Assembly (NCBI GenBank): GCA_964542985.1
Contig: CAZIWH010000012.1
Span: 1-34,080, forward strand
DNA from: QNYQ01 sp964542985
GTDB taxonomy: Archaea; Thermoproteota; Thermoprotei_A; Sulfolobales; Pyrodictiaceae
Direction: 5' to 3'
Length of the DNA: 34,080 bases
The notes under the pieces are model-generated. The model was not told the origin of the DNA. It worked only from the letters and a program-made list of their open reading frames with translations, and made no database searches. Shown here in pieces: positions 23,900 through 31,772 of the stretch; position 1 is the stretch's first letter; each line of letters starts with the position of its first letter. A program made the position numbers and the translations under genes.

Positions 23900-24445
23900 C
23901 TAGACTGGCAACACTTGTCGTCCGGCAGCGTTGTTCAGCAGCAAGGCGGCTGACGTGTATATGGCCGCCAGGGCTGTGACAACACCCTCTGCGCCTGCAG
24001 CCTTGAGCAGCTGGCTGCTGTTCAACCCAAGGGCGGCGGCCAGCATGAAGAACAATATGACTAGTAGTGCCAGCACAACGGTCACAGCCCTTGATCTCAA
24101 CACGTAGGCGGCCACGGCTAGGTATAGCGTGAACAGCCCCCAGGCAGCCATCCACGCCGCAAGTTCGGCTCCGCTAGTCTTGAGTCCGAGCGTGTTAAGG
24201 AGGGCGAAGCCTATCCAGAACAACCCGTATGACGTGAACGCTGTGCCCCCAAACATGTTGCCCCTCCTGAAGTCAATTATCCCAGCAATGACTTGCGCGA
24301 GGCCACCGTACGCGTAACCGTAGGCTACGGTGAAGCCTGCTGTCGGTACAAGCCCTAGGTTATGGAGGTTTAGGACAAGGGTTGTCAAGCCGAAGCCGGC
24401 GAGCCCGAGGGCCCCCGGATCGGCCCAGCCCTTCTCCTGTGTCAT
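23900..24445 (-). CDS. satP: Acetate/succinate transporter, SatP/YaaH (GPR1/FUN34) family
   Basis: A 181-residue membrane protein with six predicted helices. Near the N-terminus, ADPGALGLAGFGLTTLVLNL matches the NPxPLGL signature with Asp-Pro-Gly-Ala in place of Asn-Pro-x-Pro. GYAYGGLAQVIAGIIDFRRG with NMFGGTAFTSYGLFW is the other strongly conserved family block. The family moves acetate and other short organic acids with protons through the cytoplasmic membrane. The ATG at 24445 has GAGGTG eight bases upstream, and a TATA-like CTTATTAT lies near 24516-24523 on the minus strand. It appears to be a single-gene transcript, convergent with the archaeal ATPase gene. Confidence 0.9.
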   Translation of the reverse strand: MTQEKGWADPGALGLAGFGLTTLVLNLHNLGLVPTAGFTVAYGYAYGGLAQVIAGIIDFRRGNMFGGTAFTSYGLFWIGFALLNTLGLKTSGAELAAWMAAWGLFTLYLAVAAYVLRSRAVTVVLALLVILFFMLAAALGLNSSQLLKAAGAEGVVTALAAIYTSAALLLNNAAGRQVLPV

Positions 24446-24681
24446 GGCCCAGCCACCTCGCTTTGGTGAACAAAATCCGCTAGACTATAGTCGAGCTGTA
24501 CTGACGTTAGAAGTCGATAATAAGCGATTCCGTTTATCATAGGAGACTCTACTATATGTTTACGACGACGCACCGACAAGTAGAGAACAGAACAGGATAA
24601 ATGATGCATCAACAGTGTAGAGACGCACTAACATGAACCATGAACCCCTACCGGGGAAGGCGGGTCGCCCCCGAGGTTCGA
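24446..24681. other. AT-rich intergenic stretch, promoter side of satP
   Basis: No gene is supported here. It holds the satP promoter (minus strand) and an AT-rich tract (24530-24650), unusual against the GC-rich surroundings. CCCCTACCGGGG (24646-24657) is a small hairpin just before the larger one at 24682. Confidence 0.5.
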
Positions 24682-24716
24682 GGCTTCACCCCCCGCCGCT
24701 CCTGGCGGGGTAAGCC
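24682..24716. repeat. Strong GC hairpin downstream of aroE
   Basis: CCCCGCC-GCTCCT-GGCGGGG (24691-24710) is a perfect 7-bp stem with a 6-base loop, extended by an outer GGCTT/AAGCC stem across a small internal loop. It lies 15 bases past the aroE stop, so it may end or protect the aroE transcript, although no T-run follows. An alternative is a leftover structured end of an IS200/IS605-type element; no transposase remains. Confidence 0.6.
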
Positions 24717-24730
24717 TGGTAGCCCGGTCT

Positions 24731-25594
24731 TCATTCCCGCCCCCCGAGGGCCTCCTCCGCAGCCCTCCGGGCTAAAGTGTAGAGGCTCGTGGTGGGCTCC
24801 AGGCCCTCCCATATCTTGTCTGCCTCGAGGGCCTGCCAGACCAGCATGCAGAGCCCGTCCACTGCCACGGCGCCCCGCTTCTTCGCCTCCCTTAGGAGCC
24901 TGGTCTCCAGCGGGTTGTAGACCATGTCGAAGACAAGCTTCCCTGGGCCTAGGGCCTCTAGCACGGGAGGGGCCTCGCCGGGGCAGCAGGAGGCGCTGCC
25001 CAGCGGGGTGGCGTTGACTATCGTGTCCGCCTCCCGGGCCCATTCGGCGGCTTGGGCGAGGGGGACGGGGCGGGCCTCCACTCCGAGCACGCTGTTAGCC
25101 CACTCTACGAGCGCCCGTGCCCTCTCCGGGCTCCTGTTCGCCACTATGAGCCGTTCAGCGCCCAGCGAGGCGAGGGCGTACGCCGCTGCCCTGGCTGCGC
25201 CACCTGCCCCTATGATAAGAGCACTGCGCGGGCTCCACCGCTTCTCCTCCAAGCACCTCCTGACGCCCAAGTGGTCGGTATTGTAGCCCACTAGGCGGCT
25301 CCTCCTCTTCGCCACAGTGTTGACAGCCCCTATCTCTTCTGCGTCACCGCTCAGCACGTCGAGAAACGATATCACCTCCTGCTTGTAGGGTATCGTCACG
25401 TTGAACCCCCGGGCGAGGATGCGGAGCGCCTCCACAGTCTCCCGGAGACTAGGAGGCTCAATGCTCCACGCCAGGTAGACAGCGTCCACTCCGAGGCTCC
25501 GGAACACTGTGCAGTGTATCGCCGGGCTTAGGCTCTTGGACACGTCGCCCCCTATGAGGCCGTAGAGCCTCGTGCTGGGGCTACATGTGCTCAA
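24731..25594 (-). CDS. aroE: Shikimate dehydrogenase
   Basis: A 287-residue NADP-dependent enzyme that reduces 3-dehydroshikimate to shikimate in aromatic amino acid synthesis. Substrate-site motifs are GGDVSKSLSPAIH (Ser pair), FNVTIPYKQE (catalytic Lys71), NTVAKRRSRLVGYNTDHLG (Asn92, Asp107). The Rossmann half has IIGAGGAARAAAYALASLGA (127-146) and ANRSPERA for NADP (Asn-Arg-Ser). MVYNPLETRLLREAKKRGA and DGLCMLVWQALEADKIWEG are the usual C-terminal blocks. The start is TTG 25594 with AGGAGG eight bases upstream; no ATG or GTG fits. No other aro genes are adjacent here, unlike the aro cluster in many crenarchaea. Confidence 0.94.
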   Translation of the reverse strand: MSTCSPSTRLYGLIGGDVSKSLSPAIHCTVFRSLGVDAVYLAWSIEPPSLRETVEALRILARGFNVTIPYKQEVISFLDVLSGDAEEIGAVNTVAKRRSRLVGYNTDHLGVRRCLEEKRWSPRSALIIGAGGAARAAAYALASLGAERLIVANRSPERARALVEWANSVLGVEARPVPLAQAAEWAREADTIVNATPLGSASCCPGEAPPVLEALGPGKLVFDMVYNPLETRLLREAKKRGAVAVDGLCMLVWQALEADKIWEGLEPTTSLYTLARRAAEEALGGRE

Positions 25595-25632
25595 GGTGCA
25601 TCCCTCCTGGCTCTATGTGGAGGCCGAGAAGC

Positions 25633-25643
25633 TTTTTATTAAA
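25633..25643. promoter_or_regulatory. Shared divergent TATA region, aroE / MFS gene
   Basis: TTTTTATTAAA reads as a good TATA box on both strands. Minus strand: a start near 25612 gives an 18-base leader carrying the aroE ribosome site. Plus strand: a start near 25664 precedes the MFS ATG at 25690. No second AT-rich element is present in the gap. Confidence 0.55.
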
Positions 25644-25689
25644 CTCGTAGCGGCCGTACCACCAACCTCCCAAGGCGGGGAATGGGCTT

Positions 25690-26871
25690 ATGGATAAGTG
25701 GGCGAGGCCGCTGGTGCTCATCATAGCCGGTGTAGGCTTCGCAGGCTTCGCCGCCGGGCTTGCAAGGCTAGCGCTAGCCAGGCTTCTCCGCTACGACCTG
25801 GGCGCGAGCATCGTCATAGTGTCAAGCCTCACCACGTGGCTCATGGCTGCACGGGCTGCTAGCAGCCTCGCCTCCGGAGTCCTGGCAGACATTTCCCCAC
25901 GGGCCAGACTGGCGTTCATGTGGCTGCCTTTGCTTGGGCTGGCGCTCCTAGTCTATTTCATGTCTTCGCTCAGCTCTGTAATCTATATCGTTGCTCTTAA
26001 CGCCGCCTGGGGGCTCCTCAGCGGCATGACGTGGCCGGTGACACAGTCTGTCACCGCGCTGATAGCAGGTCCCCAGAGAAGCGGCTCCGCGATGAGCCTG
26101 TACTTCGGCGTAGCGTTCCTCGGGATGACCGCAGGGCAGTTCATCTACGGCCCCCTCCCCCTGGATAACCGTGGCTGTCTCCGCCTAGCCGCAGCCGCGT
26201 TCGCCGCCGCTGCCGTATTCATAGCGCTTGCCGCCATGGAGGCTGCCCGCGTCGACGTGCTGCCCCCAGCGAGGCCTAGGAGGGGGGTACGCGGCCTCCA
26301 CCGCCTCGTAACGCCGACAGCCGCCTGGATACTCTTCGCCGCCTTCGCCATAGGCTATGCCTCCGGCATGATGAAGGAGTTCCTCTACATCTACCTCGGC
26401 GAAGCCTATAGTCTTACCAGAGAGGCGCTCGCAGGCCTCCTAGCCGCAGCCGGGCTCATGAGCTTCCTCGCCGGCCTAGCCGTGGGCCCCCTCGCCGACA
26501 GGCTCGGGGCAGCACCGGTGCTAGCAGCCGTCCTCGCAGCCGGGGCCACGGGGGAGACCGTGCTCGGCCTCGCCCCCACAGCTGCGTACGCGCTACTAGG
26601 CATGGTGCTCATAAACCTAGCCACAAGAAGCAGCCTCCCCCTAACGAGGAACGCTAGGTTCCTAGGAACAGAGTACGCCTCGACACTCGTAGGCCTGTCA
26701 AACACGTTGAACAATATAGGCCAAATGGCTGGCCCCATAGCCGCGGCCCTACTCTACGAGCACACGAAGGGCACGCCGCTACACGGGGCACCCTTCCTCA
26801 CAGCGGCAGCGCTCCTAGCAGCAGCACTTCTCGCCTACCCAGCCATAAGAAGCAGGCATAGCGAGAGGTAG
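25690..26871 (+). CDS. Major facilitator superfamily transporter
   Basis: A 393-residue protein with about 12 hydrophobic helices and the two-bundle MFS layout. The motif A-like loop between TM2 and TM3 reads SGVLADISPRARLAFM, and its repeat in the second half reads VGPLADRLGAAPVL (both the G-x-x-x-D pattern). The central cytoplasmic loop (DVLPPARPRRGVRGLHR) separates the halves. The sequence GMTWPVTQSVTALIAGPQRS in TM4-5 is typical of sugar-phosphate/drug-type MFS proteins, but the substrate cannot be named. The ATG at 25690 has only a weak GGGG site. It shares its promoter region with aroE and ends at a GC hairpin before a convergent gene. Confidence 0.88.
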   Translation: MDKWARPLVLIIAGVGFAGFAAGLARLALARLLRYDLGASIVIVSSLTTWLMAARAASSLASGVLADISPRARLAFMWLPLLGLALLVYFMSSLSSVIYIVALNAAWGLLSGMTWPVTQSVTALIAGPQRSGSAMSLYFGVAFLGMTAGQFIYGPLPLDNRGCLRLAAAAFAAAAVFIALAAMEAARVDVLPPARPRRGVRGLHRLVTPTAAWILFAAFAIGYASGMMKEFLYIYLGEAYSLTREALAGLLAAAGLMSFLAGLAVGPLADRLGAAPVLAAVLAAGATGETVLGLAPTAAYALLGMVLINLATRSSLPLTRNARFLGTEYASTLVGLSNTLNNIGQMAGPIAAALLYEHTKGTPLHGAPFLTAAALLAAALLAYPAIRSRHSER

Positions 26872-26876
26872 GCCGG

Positions 26877-26910
26877 GGGGCCCCGGGAGGGAACCCCGCT
26901 CCCGGGCCCC
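26877..26910. terminator. GC hairpin between convergent genes
   Basis: CCCGGGAG (26882-26889) pairs perfectly with CTCCCGGG (26899-26906), and GGGG/CCCC extends the stem across one bulged base. It lies just after the MFS stop. It is a likely stop or 3'-end structure for the MFS transcript and readable from both strands. Confidence 0.5.
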
Positions 26911-26936
26911 TAGCCCCGGGGGGAGGAGGTGGCGGC

Positions 26937-26942
26937 AAAAAA
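26937..26942 (-). terminator. Oligo-T terminator of the giant secreted protein gene
   Basis: On the minus strand a T6 run (GTTTTTTGCC) occurs about 30 bases past the stop codon at 26972, consistent with archaeal intrinsic termination. Confidence 0.5.
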
Positions 26943-26971
26943 CTTGAAGAAATGAGGCGGCCGCACAGCCT

Positions 26972-29900
26972 CTAAGGCTTGGAGGGCATTGGCGGCATTG
27001 GCGTCGTAGTGTTACTGGAGCTGCCTTGGCTGCTGCCCGGGTTGCTGCTGCTCTGCTGCGCAGCCAGCATCTGCTCAACCTGCTGTATCAGCTGGTAAGC
27101 CTTCTCTACCATGCTCTTAGCCTTCTCAATGCTGATGTAAGCCTCCACCGCTACGGTTATCCTCATCTCAGCCTTACCCTTACCCTTGCCTCCACCATGC
27201 ATCAATGCTGTTACGTTAGCCAGGATCTGCTGCGCCTCCTCCAGGAGCTTCTGGGCCTCCGCCAGCATCTCCGCCAGCGTCTGGTTGGCTACGGCCTGCG
27301 GCTGCAGCTTCGCTATCTCGTTCATGAGGCTAGTTATGTTGGTAGCCAGCATCTGCAGCTCACTGTTAACGGTGCTCCTTGCCTCAGAGGTCATCCTGGC
27401 GGCCATGCCTCTTAGGCTGGCCATACCCTTCTCTAGCTCCATTACCAGCTTCTGCGCCTCCTGCATCGTTATGAGTGCCGCTGTCATGTTGTTTTCGGCT
27501 AAAAGCCTGGTCACCTCGTTGACCGCCTGCAGCGCGCCGACAAGCGTCTCGTTAGCAGCCTTCAACGCGTTAGCCATAGCTGCTACGTCCACATCCCCTA
27601 TCCTGGTTATATTGGCCTCCATCAGCTTCTCCACGGCCTCGCTATAGTTGCCCAGGAGCACTGCGAGCTTCTCCAGCCTCTTCTGTAGCGCCGCCAGTTC
27701 CTGCTCAACCATCTGCTTCACCTGCGGCAGCTGCGGTGCCGCCATACTCATTGCCTCGTCTAGCAGCTTCTGGGCCTCCTGCAGCATCATCGCCACCTGG
27801 TAGGCCACTGTGCTGTTCCAGCTGCCAGCGTACTCGTGCACCAGGCTTGTCGCATTCTCCACTAGCTGGAGCGCCTTCTGGAGCAGGGCCTCGGCGTCGC
27901 TTAGGGCGGTGACGTTAACCGCTGCTGTTGCGTTGGCGCCGCTGCTGGCATTGAGGGAAAGCGCTATAGTCTGGTTGAGCAGCGCTATCTTCTCGGTTAT
28001 CTTCTTGAGCCTCTCAAGGATCTTCTCCGGCTCAAGCCCCTTCATAGCGCCCTCGGCTGCATGCATAACCTTCTTGGCGAGCGTCCTAGCCTCCTCAACT
28101 AGGTTCTTCGCTTCCTGTAGGAGCTGCTGCGCCATAGTCACGTTGCCGCTGGCGGCCTCCTTTGCAGCCTCCTCCAGCAGCTTCTGAGCCTCCCGCAGCA
28201 TTGAGGCAGCGTTCACTACTAGCTGGAGCGCCTCGGGGCTAGTAGTGTTCGCGGCGACACCAGCCACTATGGTCTCATTGGCTTGCATCAATATGTTCAT
28301 GAACTTCTGTATCGTCTTGTTTAGCATCTCCACGCCCTTCAGCACAGCCGTCTCCGTCGCGTTGGCGGCTGCCCCAGCCATCTTCTTGGTGACATTCTCA
28401 GCCATGCCAGCCATCTTCCTCGTCTTGTTACCCGCCTCCTCAGCAGCCTTCTTGGCCTTCTCCTCAGCCTTCTTCCTCGCCTCCTCAGCCTTCTTCTTAG
28501 CCTCCTTAGCGGCCTTCTTTGTCTGGTTTATTATCTTCTCTATTATGCTCTCGGCCTTCTTCCGGAGATGCTCAACCATCTTCTCCAGGTGCTTCATCAC
28601 TTCTTCTGCTTTACCCATCGCTGTTGCTATGCCCATAGCGGCTGCGGCGGAGCTGTAAGCCTCCGTGGCTTTATCCATCGCCTCCTCTAGTAGCATCTGG
28701 GCCTCAGTTATCTTGCCCTCCTTTAGCATCTCCCTGGCCTGGTTGAGCAGCCTCTGGGCCTCCAGGAGCATCTCTTTGGCCTTCGCTACGAGGGTTCTCG
28801 CCTGCGGGGTGGTGTTGGTTGCGTTCAGTGCCGCAATCAAGTGCTGCGCCCTGGCTATCATCGCTTCTAGGCGCACCATTAGCATGTTCATGGTCTTCTC
28901 CGTTACCTTGAGCATAACTTTCCTTGTGATGTTGACTATCTCTTTGACCGGCAGCACGGGCATAGAGGGCATGCCGTGCCTTATCTCGAACTCCTTTATC
29001 AGTTCCTTCATCTGGGTGAGCCTTAGCTCGGCCTCAGCGCGCACCACTAGCTTCTCGGCCTTAGCCAGCTCGCGGAGCGCGGCAACGTAGTTGCCCTGCC
29101 TCACCAACTCTAGCGCCTTTGCAACAGTCGCGTTGGCCTCCCTCAGCGTATCCACGACCTTCTGGGCGCCGCTGGCGTTGGCTACAGCCATGGCTGCCTG
29201 TATCCTGGCCTCAAGCCTCGCAGCCCACGCCTCCGCCACCGCCGCGGCTGTGACCGTGCCGTTCCGTGCCACGCCCACCGCCGCCACTATCCTGGCGGTG
29301 CCGTTGGCCTCGCTCAGGGCCGCCACGGCTTCAGCTATCTTCTGGAGCACGTCGGGGCTTACGGCGGGGATCTTAACTCTCTCCACGATCTTCTGCGCCT
29401 TCTCCACGTCGTGTATCAGCTTCTCAAGCATCTTCACCTCCGCCCTGGTTAGGTTGCCCTTCTCTGCCAGCTCCTCCAGCGCGTTCACCAGGGCCTCGTT
29501 GAGCGCCAGGGCTACGTGGTAGACACTACTGGCCTGCATCCTAGCCACTATCTGTGCCTCGAGCCTCTGCACCGCCGTCAGATTGCCCTTCTCAACGGCC
29601 TCCATGAGCCTCTGGGCCAGCTGCAGCATCACAGTATCGTTTACCTCGTGGGCCAGCTTCTGCGCTACCTCTGCCAGCTTCTCTGCAGCGCGTAGGCGGA
29701 CCCTCTCCATTATCATTTTGGTGGTGTTAACGGTGGCTGCTGCCTGCTCCTCGGCAGTCATTGTAACTATGCGGTATAGCTGCTTGAGCACCTGCAGAGT
29801 GTGCCTCATCTCCTCCAGGGTCATGCTGCGCAGCTGCTCAACCGTTATGTTAGCATAGTGGAGCAGCTCCTGCGCCACGGTAGTGTTGACGCCCAGGGCC

Positions 29901-30166
29901 CGCGCTACTTGATCGGGCGTCGCGTTGGCCAGGCCCATCGCCTGGAGCGTCATTCTTAGCAGGCTGCTGTATGCCAGTATCTGTACCTCTACCTCGGCAC
30001 CCGGGCTGGTAACGTTGACGTTAACGGCTACTCTTGTAGTTGTATTGGTTGCTGTCTCGGCGGCAGCGGCTGCCACTAGGCCCGCTAGGGGCGCAGCCGC
30101 TGAGACCAGCATCAGTGCGAGCACGAGGGCTGCTCCAGCCCACCTGGACATGGGTGCCATGGGCAT
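26972..30166 (-). CDS. Giant secreted, sequon-rich helical repeat protein
   Basis: A 1064-residue protein I cannot assign to a named family. A signal peptide (SRWAGAALVLALMLVSAAAP, cleavage in the LVAAAAAE region) is followed by an almost wholly helical, Ala/Leu/Glu/Met-rich chain with dozens of Asn-x-Ser/Thr sequons and no later membrane segment, ending in a Ser/Asn/Pro tail. A unit of the form LLxEAQxLLxxA...GxxTxAQxLLxEA recurs, clearest at about residues 455-505 and 640-695 from the chosen start. A Lys/Glu block (KKAAKEAKKKAEEARKKAEE, about 550-585) looks like a single long helix. It is probably an exported, N-glycosylated stalk or surface-layer-associated protein, in the style of (not proven homologous to) tetrabrachion-like coiled stalks. 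The ATG at 30166 has GAGGTGA seven bases upstream; an earlier ATG at 30196 lies before that site. It is divergent from a membrane regulator. Confidence 0.87.
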   Translation of the reverse strand: MPMAPMSRWAGAALVLALMLVSAAAPLAGLVAAAAAETATNTTTRVAVNVNVTSPGAEVEVQILAYSSLLRMTLQAMGLANATPDQVARALGVNTTVAQELLHYANITVEQLRSMTLEEMRHTLQVLKQLYRIVTMTAEEQAAATVNTTKMIMERVRLRAAEKLAEVAQKLAHEVNDTVMLQLAQRLMEAVEKGNLTAVQRLEAQIVARMQASSVYHVALALNEALVNALEELAEKGNLTRAEVKMLEKLIHDVEKAQKIVERVKIPAVSPDVLQKIAEAVAALSEANGTARIVAAVGVARNGTVTAAAVAEAWAARLEARIQAAMAVANASGAQKVVDTLREANATVAKALELVRQGNYVAALRELAKAEKLVVRAEAELRLTQMKELIKEFEIRHGMPSMPVLPVKEIVNITRKVMLKVTEKTMNMLMVRLEAMIARAQHLIAALNATNTTPQARTLVAKAKEMLLEAQRLLNQAREMLKEGKITEAQMLLEEAMDKATEAYSSAAAAMGIATAMGKAEEVMKHLEKMVEHLRKKAESIIEKIINQTKKAAKEAKKKAEEARKKAEEKAKKAAEEAGNKTRKMAGMAENVTKKMAGAAANATETAVLKGVEMLNKTIQKFMNILMQANETIVAGVAANTTSPEALQLVVNAASMLREAQKLLEEAAKEAASGNVTMAQQLLQEAKNLVEEARTLAKKVMHAAEGAMKGLEPEKILERLKKITEKIALLNQTIALSLNASSGANATAAVNVTALSDAEALLQKALQLVENATSLVHEYAGSWNSTVAYQVAMMLQEAQKLLDEAMSMAAPQLPQVKQMVEQELAALQKRLEKLAVLLGNYSEAVEKLMEANITRIGDVDVAAMANALKAANETLVGALQAVNEVTRLLAENNMTAALITMQEAQKLVMELEKGMASLRGMAARMTSEARSTVNSELQMLATNITSLMNEIAKLQPQAVANQTLAEMLAEAQKLLEEAQQILANVTALMHGGGKGKGKAEMRITVAVEAYISIEKAKSMVEKAYQLIQQVEQMLAAQQSSSNPGSSQGSSSNTTTPMPPMPSKP

Positions 30167-30270
30167 GTGCGCCTCACCTCTGCGCATCTCGCGCACCCGT
30201 GCCCCCTGGGGGCCGGAGGGTTCTCAAAAGGACGCCCCGGAACCGAATGGTTTCGTATCGTTTCACGGCT

Positions 30271-30308
30271 AACCGGTTGTTCCGGAACATATGCGGAACA
30301 GCGGGAAC
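30271..30308. promoter_or_regulatory. Palindrome and direct repeats, candidate operator
   Basis: TGTTCCGGAACA (30278-30289) is a perfect 12-bp palindrome. CGGAACA repeats at 30283-30289 and 30294-30300 (11-bp phase, one helical turn), and GGAAC recurs at 30304-30308. AACCGGTT (30271-30278) is another palindrome overlapping it by one base. It lies between the divergent secreted-protein gene and the membrane winged-helix gene, upstream of the likely TATA (ACTTAAGC), so it could be the DNA site of that regulator. Confidence 0.5.
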
Positions 30309-30375
30309 TTAAGCAGGGCTTATCGCCCAGAGAGCCTTGGCGACAGCCGAGGGAGGAAGACGAGAGGTGCAAGCC

Positions 30376-31524
30376 ATGAAGACAAGGCTCATACCATTGT
30401 TCATGCTCGTAGCGCTGCTCGCCGCTGCCGCCGTCCCCGCCGCCGCTGCCGCTACTCCTCCGGTGGTGGTGATCCACAGCGACGGCACTGTCGAGGCTAG
30501 GATAGCGGGCACCGCTGCACCGGGGCTGAACAGTTACCCGGCGCCAGCCCCGCCGATAGTCGCCACTGTAGCCGCTACGCTAGACGGCCAGACGGTGCCA
30601 GTAGTCTACGAGAACAACACGTTCTACATAGCCGCTAGCAAGGCCGGCGCAGTAGCGATAACATACCTCGTAAACACCACACCCGTAGACGGTGCCCTCG
30701 AGTTCAAGCTCTACGGCGGCAAGGTGCTGCTCGTGGTACAGCCCGGCGTAGTACTGCTCACACTGCCACAGAAGATACTGAGCGTCAAACAGGTGGGCCA
30801 GAGCCTCGAGCTGCTCGTCCAGGGCCCAGCCCTGGTCAAGTACACTGTGGCCAAGCCCGCCGCACCCGCCAAGACAGCGGAAACAACGACAACCATAACC
30901 ACCACTACCACTACCACAACGCCAGCTAAGACAGCCACCACTACCGCAGCAGCCACGGCAACGGCGACGAAAACCGCTACCGCGACAACCACCGTCACCC
31001 AGACGAGCAGCCCTACAGCAACGAAAACCGCTACATCGACCAAGACGGCTACAGCGTTACCAACAGCCACAGCCACGGGGACGGCTACAGCTACAGCCAC
31101 TGTGCCCGCAAAGACCTCGACAGCCACGGCGAGACAGAGCAGTGGCTTCAGCCCCCTCCTCGCAGCAGCGATAATACTGATAGCGGCGGCCGTGATAGTG
31201 CTTATAGCTGCTCTCAAGCGAGGCGGCGGAGCCCAGGGAAACCCTAGCAGGGGAGGAGGGGGCCAGGGGCCCGGAGAGGCCCCGGGGGCCCCTGACCTAC
31301 GGGAACCTGGGCTCGACGAGGTCGATGAACTGATACTCAGGAAGCTCAGGGAGCACGGCGGCACCATGCTGCAGAGCCAGCTGCAGCGCGAGACAGGGCT
31401 GCCAAAGACCACGCTATGGAGGCATGTAAACAAGCTGGAGAAGCTAGGCTACATCAAGGTAATAAGAGAGGGCAAGTCTAATCGCCTAGTCATTTCCGAG
31501 AATAAGGGGAAGAAGGGAAGCTGA
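30376..31524 (+). CDS. Membrane-spanning winged-helix regulator with outside sensor domain
   Basis: A 382-residue protein with a one-component signalling layout. It has a signal peptide (MKTRLIPLFMLVALLAAAAV, cut after AAAA at about 26). An extracellular beta-rich domain follows (27-158, strands such as GAVAITYLVN and GKVLLVVQPGVVLLTLPQKI), then a long Thr/Ala/Lys stalk (160-255) of the O-glycosylated type. One TM helix (LLAAAIILIAAAVIVLIAAL, 261-280) and a Lys-Arg/Gly linker precede a cytoplasmic winged helix (about 312-375: LDEVDELILRKLREHGGTML, GLPKTTLWRHVNKLEKLGYI, wing IREGKSNRLVI). The DNA-binding domain is close to MarR/IclR-like archaeal HTH domains. The N-out/C-in topology suggests it senses something outside and controls genes from the membrane; its own divergent neighbour is the obvious target (inference). 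The ATG at 30376 has GAGGTG six bases upstream; an ATG at 30337 is too early. Confidence 0.85.
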   Translation: MKTRLIPLFMLVALLAAAAVPAAAAATPPVVVIHSDGTVEARIAGTAAPGLNSYPAPAPPIVATVAATLDGQTVPVVYENNTFYIAASKAGAVAITYLVNTTPVDGALEFKLYGGKVLLVVQPGVVLLTLPQKILSVKQVGQSLELLVQGPALVKYTVAKPAAPAKTAETTTTITTTTTTTTPAKTATTTAAATATATKTATATTTVTQTSSPTATKTATSTKTATALPTATATGTATATATVPAKTSTATARQSSGFSPLLAAAIILIAAAVIVLIAALKRGGGAQGNPSRGGGGQGPGEAPGAPDLREPGLDEVDELILRKLREHGGTMLQSQLQRETGLPKTTLWRHVNKLEKLGYIKVIREGKSNRLVISENKGKKGS

Positions 31525-31583
31525 GGAAACCCTGCCGAGTACCAGACCCTTCTACCGCCGCAGCCCCCAGCAGCCTACGTGTC

Positions 31584-31588
31584 TTTTT
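31584..31588 (+). terminator. Oligo-T terminator after the membrane regulator
   Basis: GTCTTTTTCCC lies about 60 bases past the stop codon; it is a modest T5 run. The rest of the 31525-31772 gap holds the inverted repeat at 31638-31657 and a TATA-like GTTAATTA near 31665 for the next gene. Confidence 0.4.
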
Positions 31589-31637
31589 CCCAGCCGGCCC
31601 AGGAGCGTGCACCGGGCCTCTCTTCCCCCTATGCTTC

Positions 31638-31657
31638 CCCAACCCTCCATGGTTGGG
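31638..31657. repeat. 7-bp inverted repeat upstream of the permease gene
   Basis: CCCAACC-CTCCAT-GGTTGGG is a perfect inverted repeat about 8 bases upstream of the TATA-like GTTAATTA. It could be an operator for the downstream gene or a 3'-end hairpin of the upstream transcript. Confidence 0.4.
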
Positions 31658-31772
31658 CCTAGATGTTAATTAGAACCCTTCTAGCCCCGTCTCTCAAGGC
31701 CCCGCTAGGGCCACATCGACACCTCTGAAGGGGGCATTAACGCTCCTATGCCCTAGTCTATGGAGGGATTGC

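Noticed and set aside
24655..24735. Possible tRNA or permuted tRNA (GGTTCGA followed downstream by GCGGGGTAAGCCTGGTAGCCCG)
   Set aside because: The T-arm and D-arm stems do not pair, no anticodon arm is visible, and the hairpin at 24691-24710 uses the same bases.
27026..30312. Series of plus-strand frames opposite the giant secreted protein, some with hydrophobic stretches
   Set aside because: They are reverse complements of Ala/Lys/Glu helical repeats, which give Ser/Ala/Phe-rich false membrane segments.
30900..31120. CRISPR-like repeats in the Thr-rich region
   Set aside because: The repeats are short, irregular and in frame with a Thr/Ala stalk; no constant repeat-spacer spacing is present. 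No CRISPR array was seen anywhere in the window.
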